Shown: positions 56,757 through 64,000 of the stretch, one piece after another
Position numbering within the stretch: the stretch's first letter is position 1
Layout: each line of letters opens with the position of its first letter
NCBI GenBank assembly: GCA_000380225.1
Contig: KB904821.1
Coordinates: 2,636,196-2,700,195 of the forward strand
Direction of reading: 5' to 3'
Origin: a filamentous cyanobacterium ESFC-1
Lineage (GTDB): Bacteria; Cyanobacteriota; Cyanobacteriia; Cyanobacteriales; Spirulinaceae
Length of the DNA: 64,000 nucleotides
Notes under the pieces: generated by a model
Seen by the model: the letters and a program-made list of their open reading frames with translations, nothing else
The model's database searches: none
Told to the model about the DNA's origin: nothing
Program-made: the position numbers and the translations under genes

Positions 56757-56787
56757 AGAGGCATTTGTCCTGTCGAGAAATGCCTCT
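56757..56787 (+). terminator. Hairpin between nifT and fdxB
   Basis: AGAGGCATTT and AAATGCCTCT pair perfectly (10 bp, 11-base loop), followed by ATTATTTC. It ends 27 bases before the fdxB start. It may partly stop or stabilise the transcript between nifVT and fdxB. Confidence 0.6.
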
Positions 56788-56814
56788 ATTATTTCACTCC
56801 ACAGGAGAACGATT

Positions 56815-57108
56815 ATGGCTACACTTACTGGTTTAACAAGAGGCGGTGCTGCTTGGGAACCCAAGTTTATTACCGCTATCGACAAGGATGTATGTCTAGG
56901 CTGCGGCAGATGCTATAAAGTCTGCGGTCGCGGTGTTCTAGGTCTGCAACCCATGAATGAGTTTGGCGAGTTTATTGACGAAGACGACGATGATGATATC
57001 GAGCGTCAAGTGATGACCGTTATCAATGCGGCTAAGTGCATTGGCTGTGAAGCTTGCGCTCGTATTTGTCCGAAGAAATGTCACACCCACGAACTCGCGA
57101 CGGTTTAA
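56815..57108 (+). CDS. fdxB: nif-specific ferredoxin III FdxB
   Basis: A 97-aa 2[4Fe-4S] ferredoxin with CLGCGRCYKVCGR (about residues 27-39) and CIGCEACARICPKKC near the C-terminus, separated by an acidic loop EDDDDDIE. The leading TGLTRGGAAWEPKFI is characteristic of FdxB. CAGGAG precedes the ATG. Confidence 0.94.
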   Translation: MATLTGLTRGGAAWEPKFITAIDKDVCLGCGRCYKVCGRGVLGLQPMNEFGEFIDEDDDDDIERQVMTVINAAKCIGCEACARICPKKCHTHELATV

Positions 57109-57472
57109 GTTTTAGGGGGTAATCCTGCCCCCATTCTTGACTTCTGGTTTTCGCTCTCGTTGTTTGATGCACAGCAAGTTTAGCGGTTGTCGCGATCGCT
57201 GTATTTTTTCAGAATTGCAAAATGCCAATTTGGGTACTTTTAAACTCCCTAAACTTGCTTGTTTTATTCCGTTTAGCTTTCTTTTTTCTACTGAAACACG
57301 TTTCTAGTATTGCGAGATTTTCTCTATAAGCTTTTGAGGAGATTGTCCGAAGTAACGAAGTTTTCAAACTTGGCCTTACGAGTCGTCAAGCAGCTTGAAG
57401 ATTGAAGACTTTAATTCAAATTTTGGCGGGATGCAAACTATCTAAAATTAGTCCTTCATTCCCACAAGTTCC
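57109..57472. other. Intergenic region after fdxB
   Basis: About 360 bases with one HIP1-type site and AT-rich DNA. No gene, NtcA box or strong hairpin is seen. It may hold a promoter for the accessory genes that follow. Confidence 0.4.
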
Positions 57473-57622
57473 ATGAAAAATGTAAAACAAATTCAAGAAG
57501 AAGTTTTTACGGTTTTGGCTTTAGTCTTCGCTCTTGCTTTGACTTCGAGTTACATTAAACCCGAATTTTTCCGTAATGCCTTGTTTCCCGAAATTACTCC
57601 GACTTCTGAACTCAGCAACTAG
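57473..57622 (+). CDS. 49-aa single-helix membrane peptide in nif accessory group
   Basis: An ATG-to-TAG frame, translated by eye, begins MKNVKQIQEEVFTVLALVFA. One membrane helix (about residues 11-28) is flanked by a polar N-terminus and a tail with EFFRNALFPEITP. No family recognised. It lies 41 bases before the 86-aa gene on the same strand. Probably a real small protein because of its clear amphipathic/hydrophobic layout and context. Confidence 0.5.
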   Translation: MKNVKQIQEEVFTVLALVFALALTSSYIKPEFFRNALFPEITPTSELSN

Positions 57623-57663
57623 CAAATTTTTGTTCACCCCAAACAATTATACAGGAAAAGCCC

Positions 57664-57924
57664 ATGCCTGAGAACTCACGCCAAGAACAATATTTCCAAC
57701 TGATCGATCGTTTACTGCGTTGTGAAAATGGTAGTGAACCCGAAGTTTTAAACGAAAGTGCCGACTTAATCGATGAAGAATTCGTCAGGTCTGTTTTAGA
57801 AGTTGCAACTTTTATGTCCCATGAAAATAACCAAGAAGGCGCAAGATTCTTATTCTTCATTGCGCGTCAGTTAGCGAAAGAGCTAGGGTTATATCCTGAC
57901 GTTACGCCAGCTTCAAATTCTTAG
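57664..57924 (+). CDS. Small helical protein in nif accessory group
   Basis: An 86-aa all-helical protein (YFQLIDRLLRCENGSEPEVL, ARFLFFIARQLAKELGL). The pattern resembles a helical module found within larger cyanobacterial TPR/CHAT-type proteins, here alone. Function unknown. It is followed by the thioredoxin-like ferredoxin gene. Confidence 0.7.
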   Translation: MPENSRQEQYFQLIDRLLRCENGSEPEVLNESADLIDEEFVRSVLEVATFMSHENNQEGARFLFFIARQLAKELGLYPDVTPASNS

Positions 57925-57986
57925 CAGTGGGATTTATCTCTATTGGTTTTTGAGTAAAAACAATCAACTATTTTCTTTAAATTATC

Positions 57987-58535
57987 ATGAAAAATTCAGT
58001 TTGTTCCCAGAGTTTCTTAGAAGTAGAAGGCAACTTTCTAGGATTTACCCCGCGACCGGGAAATGAATTTAAGTATATGCGGTTACAAACCACAGACCGC
58101 ATTATTTCCATTAAAATCGCCAAAAAACTCCGCTTTCCTCTGAGTCAAAGTTTAATCGAGGGCGATCGCCTCCGAGTTGCTCTTAAAGCTAAAGGAAAAC
58201 TCAAACTCAAAGCAGAGCGCGTTGAAAAAATCAACGAATGCGAACTTTCTTGTCCCCTTCCTTGTCAATCTCCTGCTCCTGCAAAAAACAGCAAAATCCT
58301 GGTTTGTCGTAAATCTAGTTGTTCTAAACGGGGTGGCAAAAAACTGCATTCTGCGCTCGAAGAAACCCTGCAATCCTTGGGGTTACACGACCAAGTAAGC
58401 ATTCAGCTAACGGGTTGTCAGAAGCAATGTAAAAAGGCTCCAAGTTTAACTTTGATGCCCGGAAAAGTGAAACACGCTTATGTCGATCCTGACGACCTTT
58501 CCACCTTGATTCAAAGCCACTATCGGGATAACTAA
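57987..58535 (+). CDS. Thioredoxin-like [2Fe-2S] ferredoxin-domain protein
   Basis: A 182-aa two-part protein. Residues 1-90 are a small beta-rich domain (FLEVEGNFLGFTPRPGNEFK, SLIEGDRLRVALKAKG); the C-terminal part (from about 102) is a thioredoxin-like ferredoxin with Cys in VCRKSSCSKRGGKKL and LTGCQKQCKKAP. It would carry electrons or sense redox state. The partner in nitrogen fixation is unknown, but the gene is in the accessory train. Confidence 0.75.
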   Translation: MKNSVCSQSFLEVEGNFLGFTPRPGNEFKYMRLQTTDRIISIKIAKKLRFPLSQSLIEGDRLRVALKAKGKLKLKAERVEKINECELSCPLPCQSPAPAKNSKILVCRKSSCSKRGGKKLHSALEETLQSLGLHDQVSIQLTGCQKQCKKAPSLTLMPGKVKHAYVDPDDLSTLIQSHYRDN

Positions 58536-58647
58536 AGTTCGATTTTGCGATCGCGTTGTTCCGAAAAATTTGCTTTGTTTCTTAGCATATTTAGCTCAAA
58601 AAAGCAAGATTTTTACGATCTAAATCTTCAAAACTGGAGGTCAAACC

Positions 58648-58866
58648 ATGCCATTTGTTACCATTCAAATTGCTCAAGGTCACTCCGTTGCCCAAAAACG
58701 GGACTTAGCCAAAGCAGTTACCGATACCCTGGTGGCTCAACTGGGAACCAAGCCCGAATGGGTTACGATTCATATTGATGAATTTGACCGGGAAAACTGG
58801 GCTGTTGGGGGTGAGTTACACATCGACAAACCCAGTCGCAAACACCAAAAAGAATCCCTCAAATAA
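58648..58866 (+). CDS. Tautomerase family (4-oxalocrotonate tautomerase-like) protein
   Basis: A 72-aa protein with the beta-alpha-beta tautomerase fold (MPFVTIQIAQGHSVAQKRDLA, PEWVTIHIDEFDRENWAVGG). Pro1 is present after Met removal, the usual catalytic base. Physiological substrate unknown. GGAGG is 9-13 bases before the ATG. Confidence 0.8.
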   Translation: MPFVTIQIAQGHSVAQKRDLAKAVTDTLVAQLGTKPEWVTIHIDEFDRENWAVGGELHIDKPSRKHQKESLK

Positions 58867-58908
58867 AGTATAACCCTAGAAGTTGTATTTGCTGATTATC
58901 AAAAAATC

Positions 58909-59529
58909 ATGAAAGCGGATTGGTTAGTTCAGGAAAATGGCGTTTGTTCCCTTTGCGAGCGAGTTCGCGAGTGGGACTTAATCGCAGCAGAATATCGCAT
59001 CTATCGCTTTTTAACCGAAGTAGAAGACGCGATGCGATGGGCGACAGATTCTAACATCGATCAAGTGCAATTACTTTCAATTTTACGTCCTTTGACGAGA
59101 AAATTAATTCTGAATTGTTATACAGTTCAAACCCGTTTACCTGAACCCAATCCTAAAACTGGCATTGCCATTGCTTCGTTATACGATGAGTTGGGATTGC
59201 CTGTCACGGTGCAAACCGAATCCCACTTGCCGAAAGCCACTTCACCGATTCACAATCATGGCACTTGGGGCATTATCGCAGTTTTAAGTGGTCAACAAAA
59301 AAACACATTTTGGCGACGCGATCCTGTTCCTGATTTTCCCGATCGCATCGAATATGTAGGCGAGAAAGTGATTAAGCCAGGGGAAATTATTAGTTTTACG
59401 ACCGATGCGATTCACAGCATCGAAGCCCTCGGAGATGAACCCACCGTTACCTTAAATCTCTACGGCGAAACGGAAGGTTATAAGCGCTTTATGTTCGACC
59501 GCGATCGCGCCTCGGCAAAGCATTTTTAA
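58909..59529 (+). CDS. Cupin, cysteine-dioxygenase-like protein
   Basis: A 206-aa cupin of the cysteine dioxygenase type: metal His in SPIHNHGTWGIIAVLSG (HxH) and His in FTTDAIHSIEALG. It would oxidise a thiol, possibly linking sulfur metabolism to Fe-S supply. Similar cupins occur in cyanobacterial nif clusters. Substrate not shown by sequence. Confidence 0.8.
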   Translation: MKADWLVQENGVCSLCERVREWDLIAAEYRIYRFLTEVEDAMRWATDSNIDQVQLLSILRPLTRKLILNCYTVQTRLPEPNPKTGIAIASLYDELGLPVTVQTESHLPKATSPIHNHGTWGIIAVLSGQQKNTFWRRDPVPDFPDRIEYVGEKVIKPGEIISFTTDAIHSIEALGDEPTVTLNLYGETEGYKRFMFDRDRASAKHF

Positions 59530-59557
59530 TTGTCGCAAACATTATCTCAAAAAGAAA

Positions 59558-59953
59558 ATGGTACAAGTTATTTTTTACGAAAAACCTGGCTGTATCAACA
59601 ACGCCAAACAAAAAGCCTTACTCTGGAAAGCTGGCCATGAGGTCATTTCCCATAACCTTTTAAAAACTCCTTGGACGGGTCAAAAGTTGCGTCCTTTTTT
59701 TGGCGATCGCCCGGTCACGGAATGGTTTAATCAAACAGCCCCGGCGGTCAAATCAGGAGAGGTGATTCCCGAACAAACTTCCCCCGAAACCGCTTTAGCC
59801 CTAATGGTCGCTAATCCCCTCTTGATTCGTCGTCCCTTGCTGCAAGTGGGACATAATTATCAAGTGGGCTTTGATTATGCCACGATTGACGCTTGGATTA
59901 ACCTTAAATCTGACAATCCCTTGGAAGATTTAGAAACCTGTCCTCGTTCTTGA
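59558..59953 (+). CDS. ArsC-like nitrogenase-associated protein
   Basis: A 131-aa thioredoxin-fold protein of the ArsC/Spx group (VIFYEKPGCINNAKQKALLW, LKTPWTGQKLRPFFGDRPV, MVANPLLIRRPLLQVG). One Cys in the PGC motif remains; the arsenate reductase resolving residues are absent, as in the nif-associated subfamily. Redox or regulatory role unknown. It is the last clear nif-linked gene of the rightward arm. Confidence 0.85.
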   Translation: MVQVIFYEKPGCINNAKQKALLWKAGHEVISHNLLKTPWTGQKLRPFFGDRPVTEWFNQTAPAVKSGEVIPEQTSPETALALMVANPLLIRRPLLQVGHNYQVGFDYATIDAWINLKSDNPLEDLETCPRS

Positions 59954-60028
59954 AAACCCCGCTTTCTGGTGCAATATTCTCATTCAGTTCGGTTGGTATA
60001 GTAATAGTAATACCCAATAAAAACTAAC

Positions 60029-60067
60029 AGCCCTTCTCCCTGCGGGAGAGGGGTTTGGGGTAAGGGC
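60029..60067 (+). repeat. Dispersed palindromic repeat copy
   Basis: AGCCCTTCTCCCTGCGGGAG then AGGGGTTTGGGGTAAGGGC matches the element near 1.04 kb. It lies about 75 bases after the ArsC-like gene. Confidence 0.7.
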
Positions 60068-60102
60068 AATGGACAGTACAACACCTGTAGGGGAAGATTA
60101 CT

Positions 60103-60130
60103 GTACGGAAATTAATTGTAATGACTATAG
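60103..60130 (+). repeat. Fragment of the dispersed repeat seen at 12.7 kb
   Basis: GTACGGAAATTAATTGTAATGACTATAG differs from the 12706 copy at only a few positions. Confidence 0.6.
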
Positions 60131-60185
60131 ATGACGGAAATACCAATTCCTGTCACAATAAAAACAAGAACTGGTTTCATTTTTT

Positions 60186-60542
60186 ATGGCAACTTGGCTT
60201 TGTGTAAAAAACTGTGGGGCGTGTTGTCACCTCGATCCCGCCGAACGTCCCGACCTCGAAAGTTATCTTACCCCCGCCGAACTCGAACATTACCTGAGTT
60301 TGGTGGGGGATGAGGGTTGGTGCATTCACTACGACCGCGATCGCCGCAACTGTCGTATTTATGAGGATCGTCCGACGTTTTGCCGTGTTAGTCCCGCTAC
60401 TTTTGAGCGTATGTTTGGTGTTGATGAGACGGAGTTTAACGATTTCGCGATCGCTTGCTGCGAAGAACAAATTTCTTGGCTCTACGGGGAAGATAGCCCG
60501 GAAATGGAGCATTTTGAATCATCTGTGAACAATGAACAATGA
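60186..60542 (+). CDS. YkgJ-type cysteine cluster protein
   Basis: A 118-aa zinc/iron-chelating Cys-rich protein: CVKNCGACCHLDP, then CIHYDRDRRNCRIYEDRPTFCR and a late ACCEEQ. The family coordinates metal, with no certain function. Its final residues (NNEQ) and stop codon come from repeat DNA that follows. Confidence 0.85.
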   Translation: MATWLCVKNCGACCHLDPAERPDLESYLTPAELEHYLSLVGDEGWCIHYDRDRRNCRIYEDRPTFCRVSPATFERMFGVDETEFNDFAIACCEEQISWLYGEDSPEMEHFESSVNNEQ

Positions 60543-60683
60543 GCAATTTACAATGAGCAATTTACAATTTACAACGACCGAACCAATAACCAACAACCAA
60601 TAACTAATGAACAATGAGCAATTTACAATGAGCAATTTACAATTTACAACGACCGAACCAATAACCAACAACCAATAACTAAT
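60534..60683. repeat. Perfect 75-bp tandem duplication
   Basis: The unit 60534-60608 (GAACAATGAGCAATTTACAA... ending CCAATAACTAAT) is repeated immediately at 60609-60683. The first copy contains the stop codon of the YkgJ-type gene; the second overlaps the first two bases of the ATG of the TPR gene. Confidence 0.9.
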
Positions 60684-61521
60684 GCACATCGATTTGTTGG
60701 AAAGTCTGACCGAACAGAATCGAAACTGGTCAGAAACCGGGAAACATTTGCTCGAAACCGGGGAATATCACGAAGCCTTGGCTTATTATGACCGCGCCAT
60801 AATCGCCGAACCGCAAGATCATCAAGCGTGGTATGAAAGAGGGGTGGTTTTAGAAACCTTGGGCTTGGCCAAAGAAGCGATCGCGTCTTATGAAAAAGCG
60901 ACCCAAATCCAACCGCAATCTTATTGGCCTTGGTATGCTTGGGGCTATGTGGCGTTTAAGGAGTTGGGCGACAACGAGCAGGCTTTGCAGTGTTTTGAGC
61001 AGTCTTTGGCGTTGCGTCCTGATGATTATTGGAGTGCTTATCGTCGGGGGGAGGCGTTGCGTTGTTTGGGGCATTATGGGGCGGCGATCGCGAGTTATGA
61101 TGCTTTGTTAGAAACGCGATCGCCAGATTACTGGCTGTGGTATCGGCGTGGTGATGCGTTGCGAGATTGGGGCAAATTCAAGGAAGCATTGTCGAGTTAC
61201 AGTCACGCGATCGCCCTGAAGCCCCAGGATTTTTGGGCATGGTATCGCAAAGCCGACTTGCTGCAACGCCTCGGTCGCTGGCAAGCGGCGATCAAGAGCT
61301 ATGAGCAGGCTTTGGCCGCAGATGATGAGGACGGCCTCGTTTGGTATGAATACGCTTGTTGCTGTGCGTTGTGCGGCGACTCAGACAAGGCGATTTTGGG
61401 GCTACGGGAAGCTTTATCTTTGCAATACCCCGGCGATCGCGAGGCAATTTTGAGCGATCGCCGTTTGGCTCGGTTGCAGGATCATCCCCAGTTTCAGTTA
61501 ACGATGACCAATGACCAATGA
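60682..61521 (+). CDS. Tetratricopeptide-repeat protein
   Basis: A 279-aa protein of about six TPR units (AWYERGVVLETLGLAKEAIASYEKA, then WYAWGYV.., YRRGEALRCLG.., WYRRGDALRDWG..), each with Trp/Tyr at the helix start. It would be a protein-interaction adaptor. The last residues (TMTNDQ) are coded by a heptamer array, so the natural C-terminus may have been extended by repeats. Confidence 0.85.
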   Translation: MHIDLLESLTEQNRNWSETGKHLLETGEYHEALAYYDRAIIAEPQDHQAWYERGVVLETLGLAKEAIASYEKATQIQPQSYWPWYAWGYVAFKELGDNEQALQCFEQSLALRPDDYWSAYRRGEALRCLGHYGAAIASYDALLETRSPDYWLWYRRGDALRDWGKFKEALSSYSHAIALKPQDFWAWYRKADLLQRLGRWQAAIKSYEQALAADDEDGLVWYEYACCCALCGDSDKAILGLREALSLQYPGDREAILSDRRLARLQDHPQFQLTMTNDQ

Positions 61522-61575
61522 CCAATGACCAATGACCAATGACCAATGACCAATGACCAATGACCAATGACCAAT
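61504..61575. repeat. Heptanucleotide tandem repeat (ATGACCA)
   Basis: Ten consecutive ATGACCA units run from inside the TPR gene's last codons to the stop codon of the convergent DUF2103 gene. Confidence 0.95.
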
Positions 61576-61577
61576 AA

Positions 61578-61880
61578 CTAATCCAGACAAGCCGCGATCG
61601 CGTCTTCTAATTCCGTTTTAGAGAGATTAGTCACGATAAACACTTCTTGTACTGTTTTACCTTGACGGGCGATCGCCTTGTAACCGCCGCGTAAAGGAAC
61701 AGAAACCCGAACCTTCATTTTCGGAATGTGACCTTTAGAGCGACTAATGACTCCGGGGGTGACGGTTTGGATGCCGTCGTGAGTCAGGAGTCGCTCCAAC
61801 ACGGGGATTAACCCGGAAAGATGCGTTGAGTGATTCCAGACTAATCGGCCTTTTTTAGATTTTGATTTGGAGCGACCCAT
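61578..61880 (-). CDS. DUF2103 metal-binding-type protein
   Basis: A 100-aa basic protein (MGRSKSKSKKGRLVWNHSTHLSGLIPVLERLL, KMKVRVSVPLRGGYKAIARQGKTVQEVFIV) matching cyanobacterial DUF2103. Function unknown. It starts 4 bases after the ClpS stop, so the two genes form an operon. Confidence 0.8.
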   Translation of the reverse strand: MGRSKSKSKKGRLVWNHSTHLSGLIPVLERLLTHDGIQTVTPGVISRSKGHIPKMKVRVSVPLRGGYKAIARQGKTVQEVFIVTNLSKTELEDAIAACLD

Positions 61881-61884
61881 GATT

Positions 61885-62211
61885 TTACGCGGCCTCCAAA
61901 GGAGCCATCGTCAAGTCAGCGCGACTGAGTTGTTGATGATATAATTCGGCGGGTTCTTGGGGCCCGACCCAAACAATGGCTTGGCCTTCGTTGTGTACTT
62001 GATGAGTCAAGTCCCAAGCGCGATCGCTGGTCATGTTGGGGATGTATTTCATGAGGCATTCAGCAACGTGCTGGAAGGTGTTGAAGTCGTCATCTAAGAC
62101 AATTACTTTGTAGTTGGGATAAGTTTTGCGAACAACCTGTTTAGCTTGGCTCGGCGCTGCGGTTGGCGAGGCGGCCATCGCCCAACGGGGGGATGAAAGT
62201 CTCGTACTCAT
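61885..62211 (-). CDS. clpS: ATP-dependent Clp protease adaptor ClpS
   Basis: A 108-aa adaptor that presents N-degron substrates to ClpC/ClpA. YKVIVLDDDFNTFQHVAECLMKYIP is the core signature, and the HQVHNEGQAIVWVG strand follows. A ~35-residue low-complexity leader precedes it. I start at MSTRLSS; a longer frame adds 11 residues. Confidence 0.92.
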   Translation of the reverse strand: MSTRLSSPRWAMAASPTAAPSQAKQVVRKTYPNYKVIVLDDDFNTFQHVAECLMKYIPNMTSDRAWDLTHQVHNEGQAIVWVGPQEPAELYHQQLSRADLTMAPLEAA

Positions 62212-62320
62212 GGCGTGGGTGTCCTGTAATATGAATTCCGTCAAAAAGCTAATTTAAGATGTCAACATTTTAACGGCAAGTTGGCGCGTTTTTCAAATGC
62301 GATTATTTTTTGAGGAAGCC

Positions 62321-63625
62321 TTAAATACTGAAAAATAAAGAAACCCAAGCGGTATAACTCAGCCAACCGACGAGTATCAACAAAACAGGAGTCCAAAAGG
62401 CGGCGATCGCTTCACTGATGCGGCTAATTTGCGTTAGACCACTGTATAAAATCAAGACTGTGTAGGAGGTCATACTGGTGGTTAAAACAATCATAATCGG
62501 CATTCCTAAAAAGGGAGAAAAACCACTGGCCAAAGCTAATAAGCCAATGGGGACAACGGTTGCCCCTCCTAAGAAAATATCGCTTTCCCAACTGCCACCC
62601 CGTCCGGTTAAAAGGCGAGTGATGGCGTTGAGCAGCACAAAACTGGCTAAGGGGACACACCCGGCTAAGATGGCATCAAACCAAGCAAAGTTGAATTGAT
62701 CGCGCCAACCATAGGCCCCGAAACTAAAAGCCGCGATCGCGACCGCGCCCCAAGTCAGACCGAGGAAAATGGCTTCAGTCGGCTCGATTTGCTCCCAGAC
62801 GGCGGCTAAACCTCGTCCGGGGTTAAAAAGGGACAAAAGCAAGTTGCGCCCGATCCAGCTTATTTTCTGGCGGCTGTGGTGCAGGAGGTTATAACCGCGA
62901 CGCTGAATTTGGGCTGAAAATCCGGTTTTGAGTTGGCGGAGAGTGGCTTGAGCGAGACGCTGACCGCTAGAATCGTTTTGGGCTTGGTAGAGTTTAGCGG
63001 CGGTTTTGATGTCTGCGATCGCCCCGCCGCGATCGCCCAAATCGTACTGTACTACGCCGCGATGATAAAATGCGTCAGCGTTGTCAGGATCGAGGTCTAG
63101 GGTGCGGTTATAGGCTTCGAGGGCTGATTGGGCATAACCGAGGCGATGTCTGGCTCTGGCTAAATAATAATAGACTTCGGCATAGTTCGGATCGAGGGCG
63201 ATCGCTTGATTGCAATCGGCCAATACGGCGCGATCGTTTCCCATGCGATAATAGATTTCACCTCGTCGCAGATACGCTTCGACCCACTGCGGACGCAATT
63301 CTAGGGCTTGGGTATAACTCGCGATCGCTTGACTGTAAGCGTTTCTTAAGCCTTGCTGCACCCCTTTGATGTAATAATCGTAAGCATCGCGATGACGGGG
63401 AGGAGGGGAGGGTGCGCGATCGCTTTGATTCGTTTGTACTTGAGCCAAAAGCATTTCATAGGCTTCGCAAATCTCTCGAAATTGCGCTTGGGCTTGGGTG
63501 TTATCCGGATTAAGATCGGGGTGATACTGACGCGCTAATCGACGAAACGCGGTTTTAATTTCCGCGATCGTCGCATTAGCAGAAACATTGAGTATCTGGT
63601 GATATTCCCGGCGATTGTCCGACAT
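62321..63625 (-). CDS. DnaJ-TPR membrane protein
   Basis: A 434-aa protein with an N-terminal J-domain (residues 6-70, with the HPD tripeptide in RQYHPDLNPDN), three TPRs (about 85-210) and four to five membrane segments from about 275 to the end. It may recruit Hsp70 to a membrane site. It is a cyanobacterial architecture with no proven role. Confidence 0.85.
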   Translation of the reverse strand: MSDNRREYHQILNVSANATIAEIKTAFRRLARQYHPDLNPDNTQAQAQFREICEAYEMLLAQVQTNQSDRAPSPPPRHRDAYDYYIKGVQQGLRNAYSQAIASYTQALELRPQWVEAYLRRGEIYYRMGNDRAVLADCNQAIALDPNYAEVYYYLARARHRLGYAQSALEAYNRTLDLDPDNADAFYHRGVVQYDLGDRGGAIADIKTAAKLYQAQNDSSGQRLAQATLRQLKTGFSAQIQRRGYNLLHHSRQKISWIGRNLLLSLFNPGRGLAAVWEQIEPTEAIFLGLTWGAVAIAAFSFGAYGWRDQFNFAWFDAILAGCVPLASFVLLNAITRLLTGRGGSWESDIFLGGATVVPIGLLALASGFSPFLGMPIMIVLTTSMTSYTVLILYSGLTQISRISEAIAAFWTPVLLILVGWLSYTAWVSLFFSI

Positions 63626-63888
63626 AGAGTTGAGTCACTGATTATGGGTTATTTGTTATCCGCCACTTATCTTTAATTTCTAATATAAACTGTCTACGAT
63701 TGGGTTGACGACTGTGTTTTTCAATGAGAGATTAAGTTTTGACCGACTCCCCGCTAGGAAGGAAAACCGTAAGCTATTGTGGGGAGGAGAATACTTAAAG
63801 TTTAGACTTAAGTTTACCTGAGAAATGGTCATCTAGGATAACCCTAGGTTCAGACTTTACCCTTTTTTATTTTAGTTTAAATTAATCT
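63626..63888. other. Intergenic region, no gene seen
   Basis: About 260 AT-rich bases between divergent genes. No RNA gene or operator is recognised. Confidence 0.4.
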
Positions 63889-64000
63889 ATGTATTATCGG
63901 GTTGGCGGGAGTTTAAACTATGATACTCCCAGTTATGTTGAAAGACAAGCAGATACAGAACTTTATCAAGCTCTAGAAGCCGGAGAGTTTTGTTATATTT
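63889..64000 (+). CDS. N-terminus of an AAA-like domain protein, cut by window end
   Basis: 37 codons from an ATG read [20 protein letters not shown] and [17 protein letters not shown]. This is the start of the cyanobacterial AAA-like (AAA_35) family, in which a nucleotide-binding motif with RQMGKSSL normally follows and the C-terminus often carries WD40, TIR or kinase-like parts. The rest lies outside the window. Confidence 0.75.
   Translation, partial: MYYRVGGSLNYDTPSYVERQADTELYQALEAGEFCYI

Overview
The window is cyanobacterial chromosome. The HIP1 octamer GCGATCGC occurs throughout, several genes are typical of cyanobacteria (Psb34, CyanoP, DUF3172, DUF2103, a GlgA2-type glycogen synthase, a ModBC fusion), and heptanucleotide tandem repeats fill many intergenic gaps. 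The organism is a diazotroph. nifH, nifD and fdxN are uninterrupted and no excision element or xis gene is present, which fits a non-heterocystous strain, although the sequence does not prove this.

Layout. 1-19.3 kb is mostly housekeeping: a cupin, an acyltransferase, a GNAT enzyme, a four-gene unit of unknown function with a highly acidic repeat protein (3.4-7.5 kb), Maf, CyanoP, Psb34, a ComFB-like protein, ThiG, a DUF3172 protein, a hexapeptide acetyltransferase, a TauE/SafE permease, a TrkH/KtrB channel, a penicillin-acylase-like hydrolase and GlgA. 19.3-23.4 kb holds leuD, then an AT-rich, HIP1-free pair encoding an actin/Hsp70-fold ATPase and a partner that looks like the two ends of a RapA/SNF2-type helicase without its motor core, then a small secreted protein. 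23.6-29.7 kb holds a membrane-anchored beta-lactamase-fold hydrolase, CdsA, CbiT, an ornithine/lysine/arginine decarboxylase and an OmpR-type regulator.

29.8-60 kb is a large nitrogen-fixation region. The left part supplies metals: modBC, a methyltransferase, modA, feoA, a FeoB split into two overlapping genes, and a Mop molybdate-binding protein. Reading leftward from 53.1 kb the order is nifB-fdxN-nifS-(inserted four-helix gene)-nifU-nifH-nifD-nifK-nifZ-Mo_nitro_C-nifE-nifN-DUF269 paralogue-nifX-DUF269-CCE_0567-like-nifW-hesA-hesB-fdxH. Reading rightward from 54 kb are cysE/nifP, an Asr1408-like gene, nifV, nifT, fdxB and a train of small accessory genes (49-aa membrane peptide, 86-aa helical protein, thioredoxin-like ferredoxin, tautomerase, cupin, ArsC-like nitrogenase-associated protein, YkgJ-type protein). 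The two arms are driven from one intergenic region (53.13-54.17 kb) with two perfect NtcA boxes and a long mirror-image duplication of promoter-like blocks pointing toward nifB and toward cysE. 60.7-64 kb holds a TPR protein, a DUF2103 protein, ClpS, a DnaJ-TPR membrane protein and the start of an AAA-like gene.

How the genes work together: ModABC, Mop and Feo bring Mo and Fe; NifS, NifU and NifB make the Fe-S and NifB-co precursors; NifV supplies homocitrate; NifE, NifN and NifX assemble FeMo-co; NifZ, NifW and the DUF269 and CCE_0567 proteins help maturation; FdxH, FdxB and FdxN carry electrons; NifHDK is the enzyme. The most unusual items are the mirror-image nif promoter region, the ATPase/core-less-helicase pair, the second DUF269 gene, the split FeoB and the acidic repeat protein unit.
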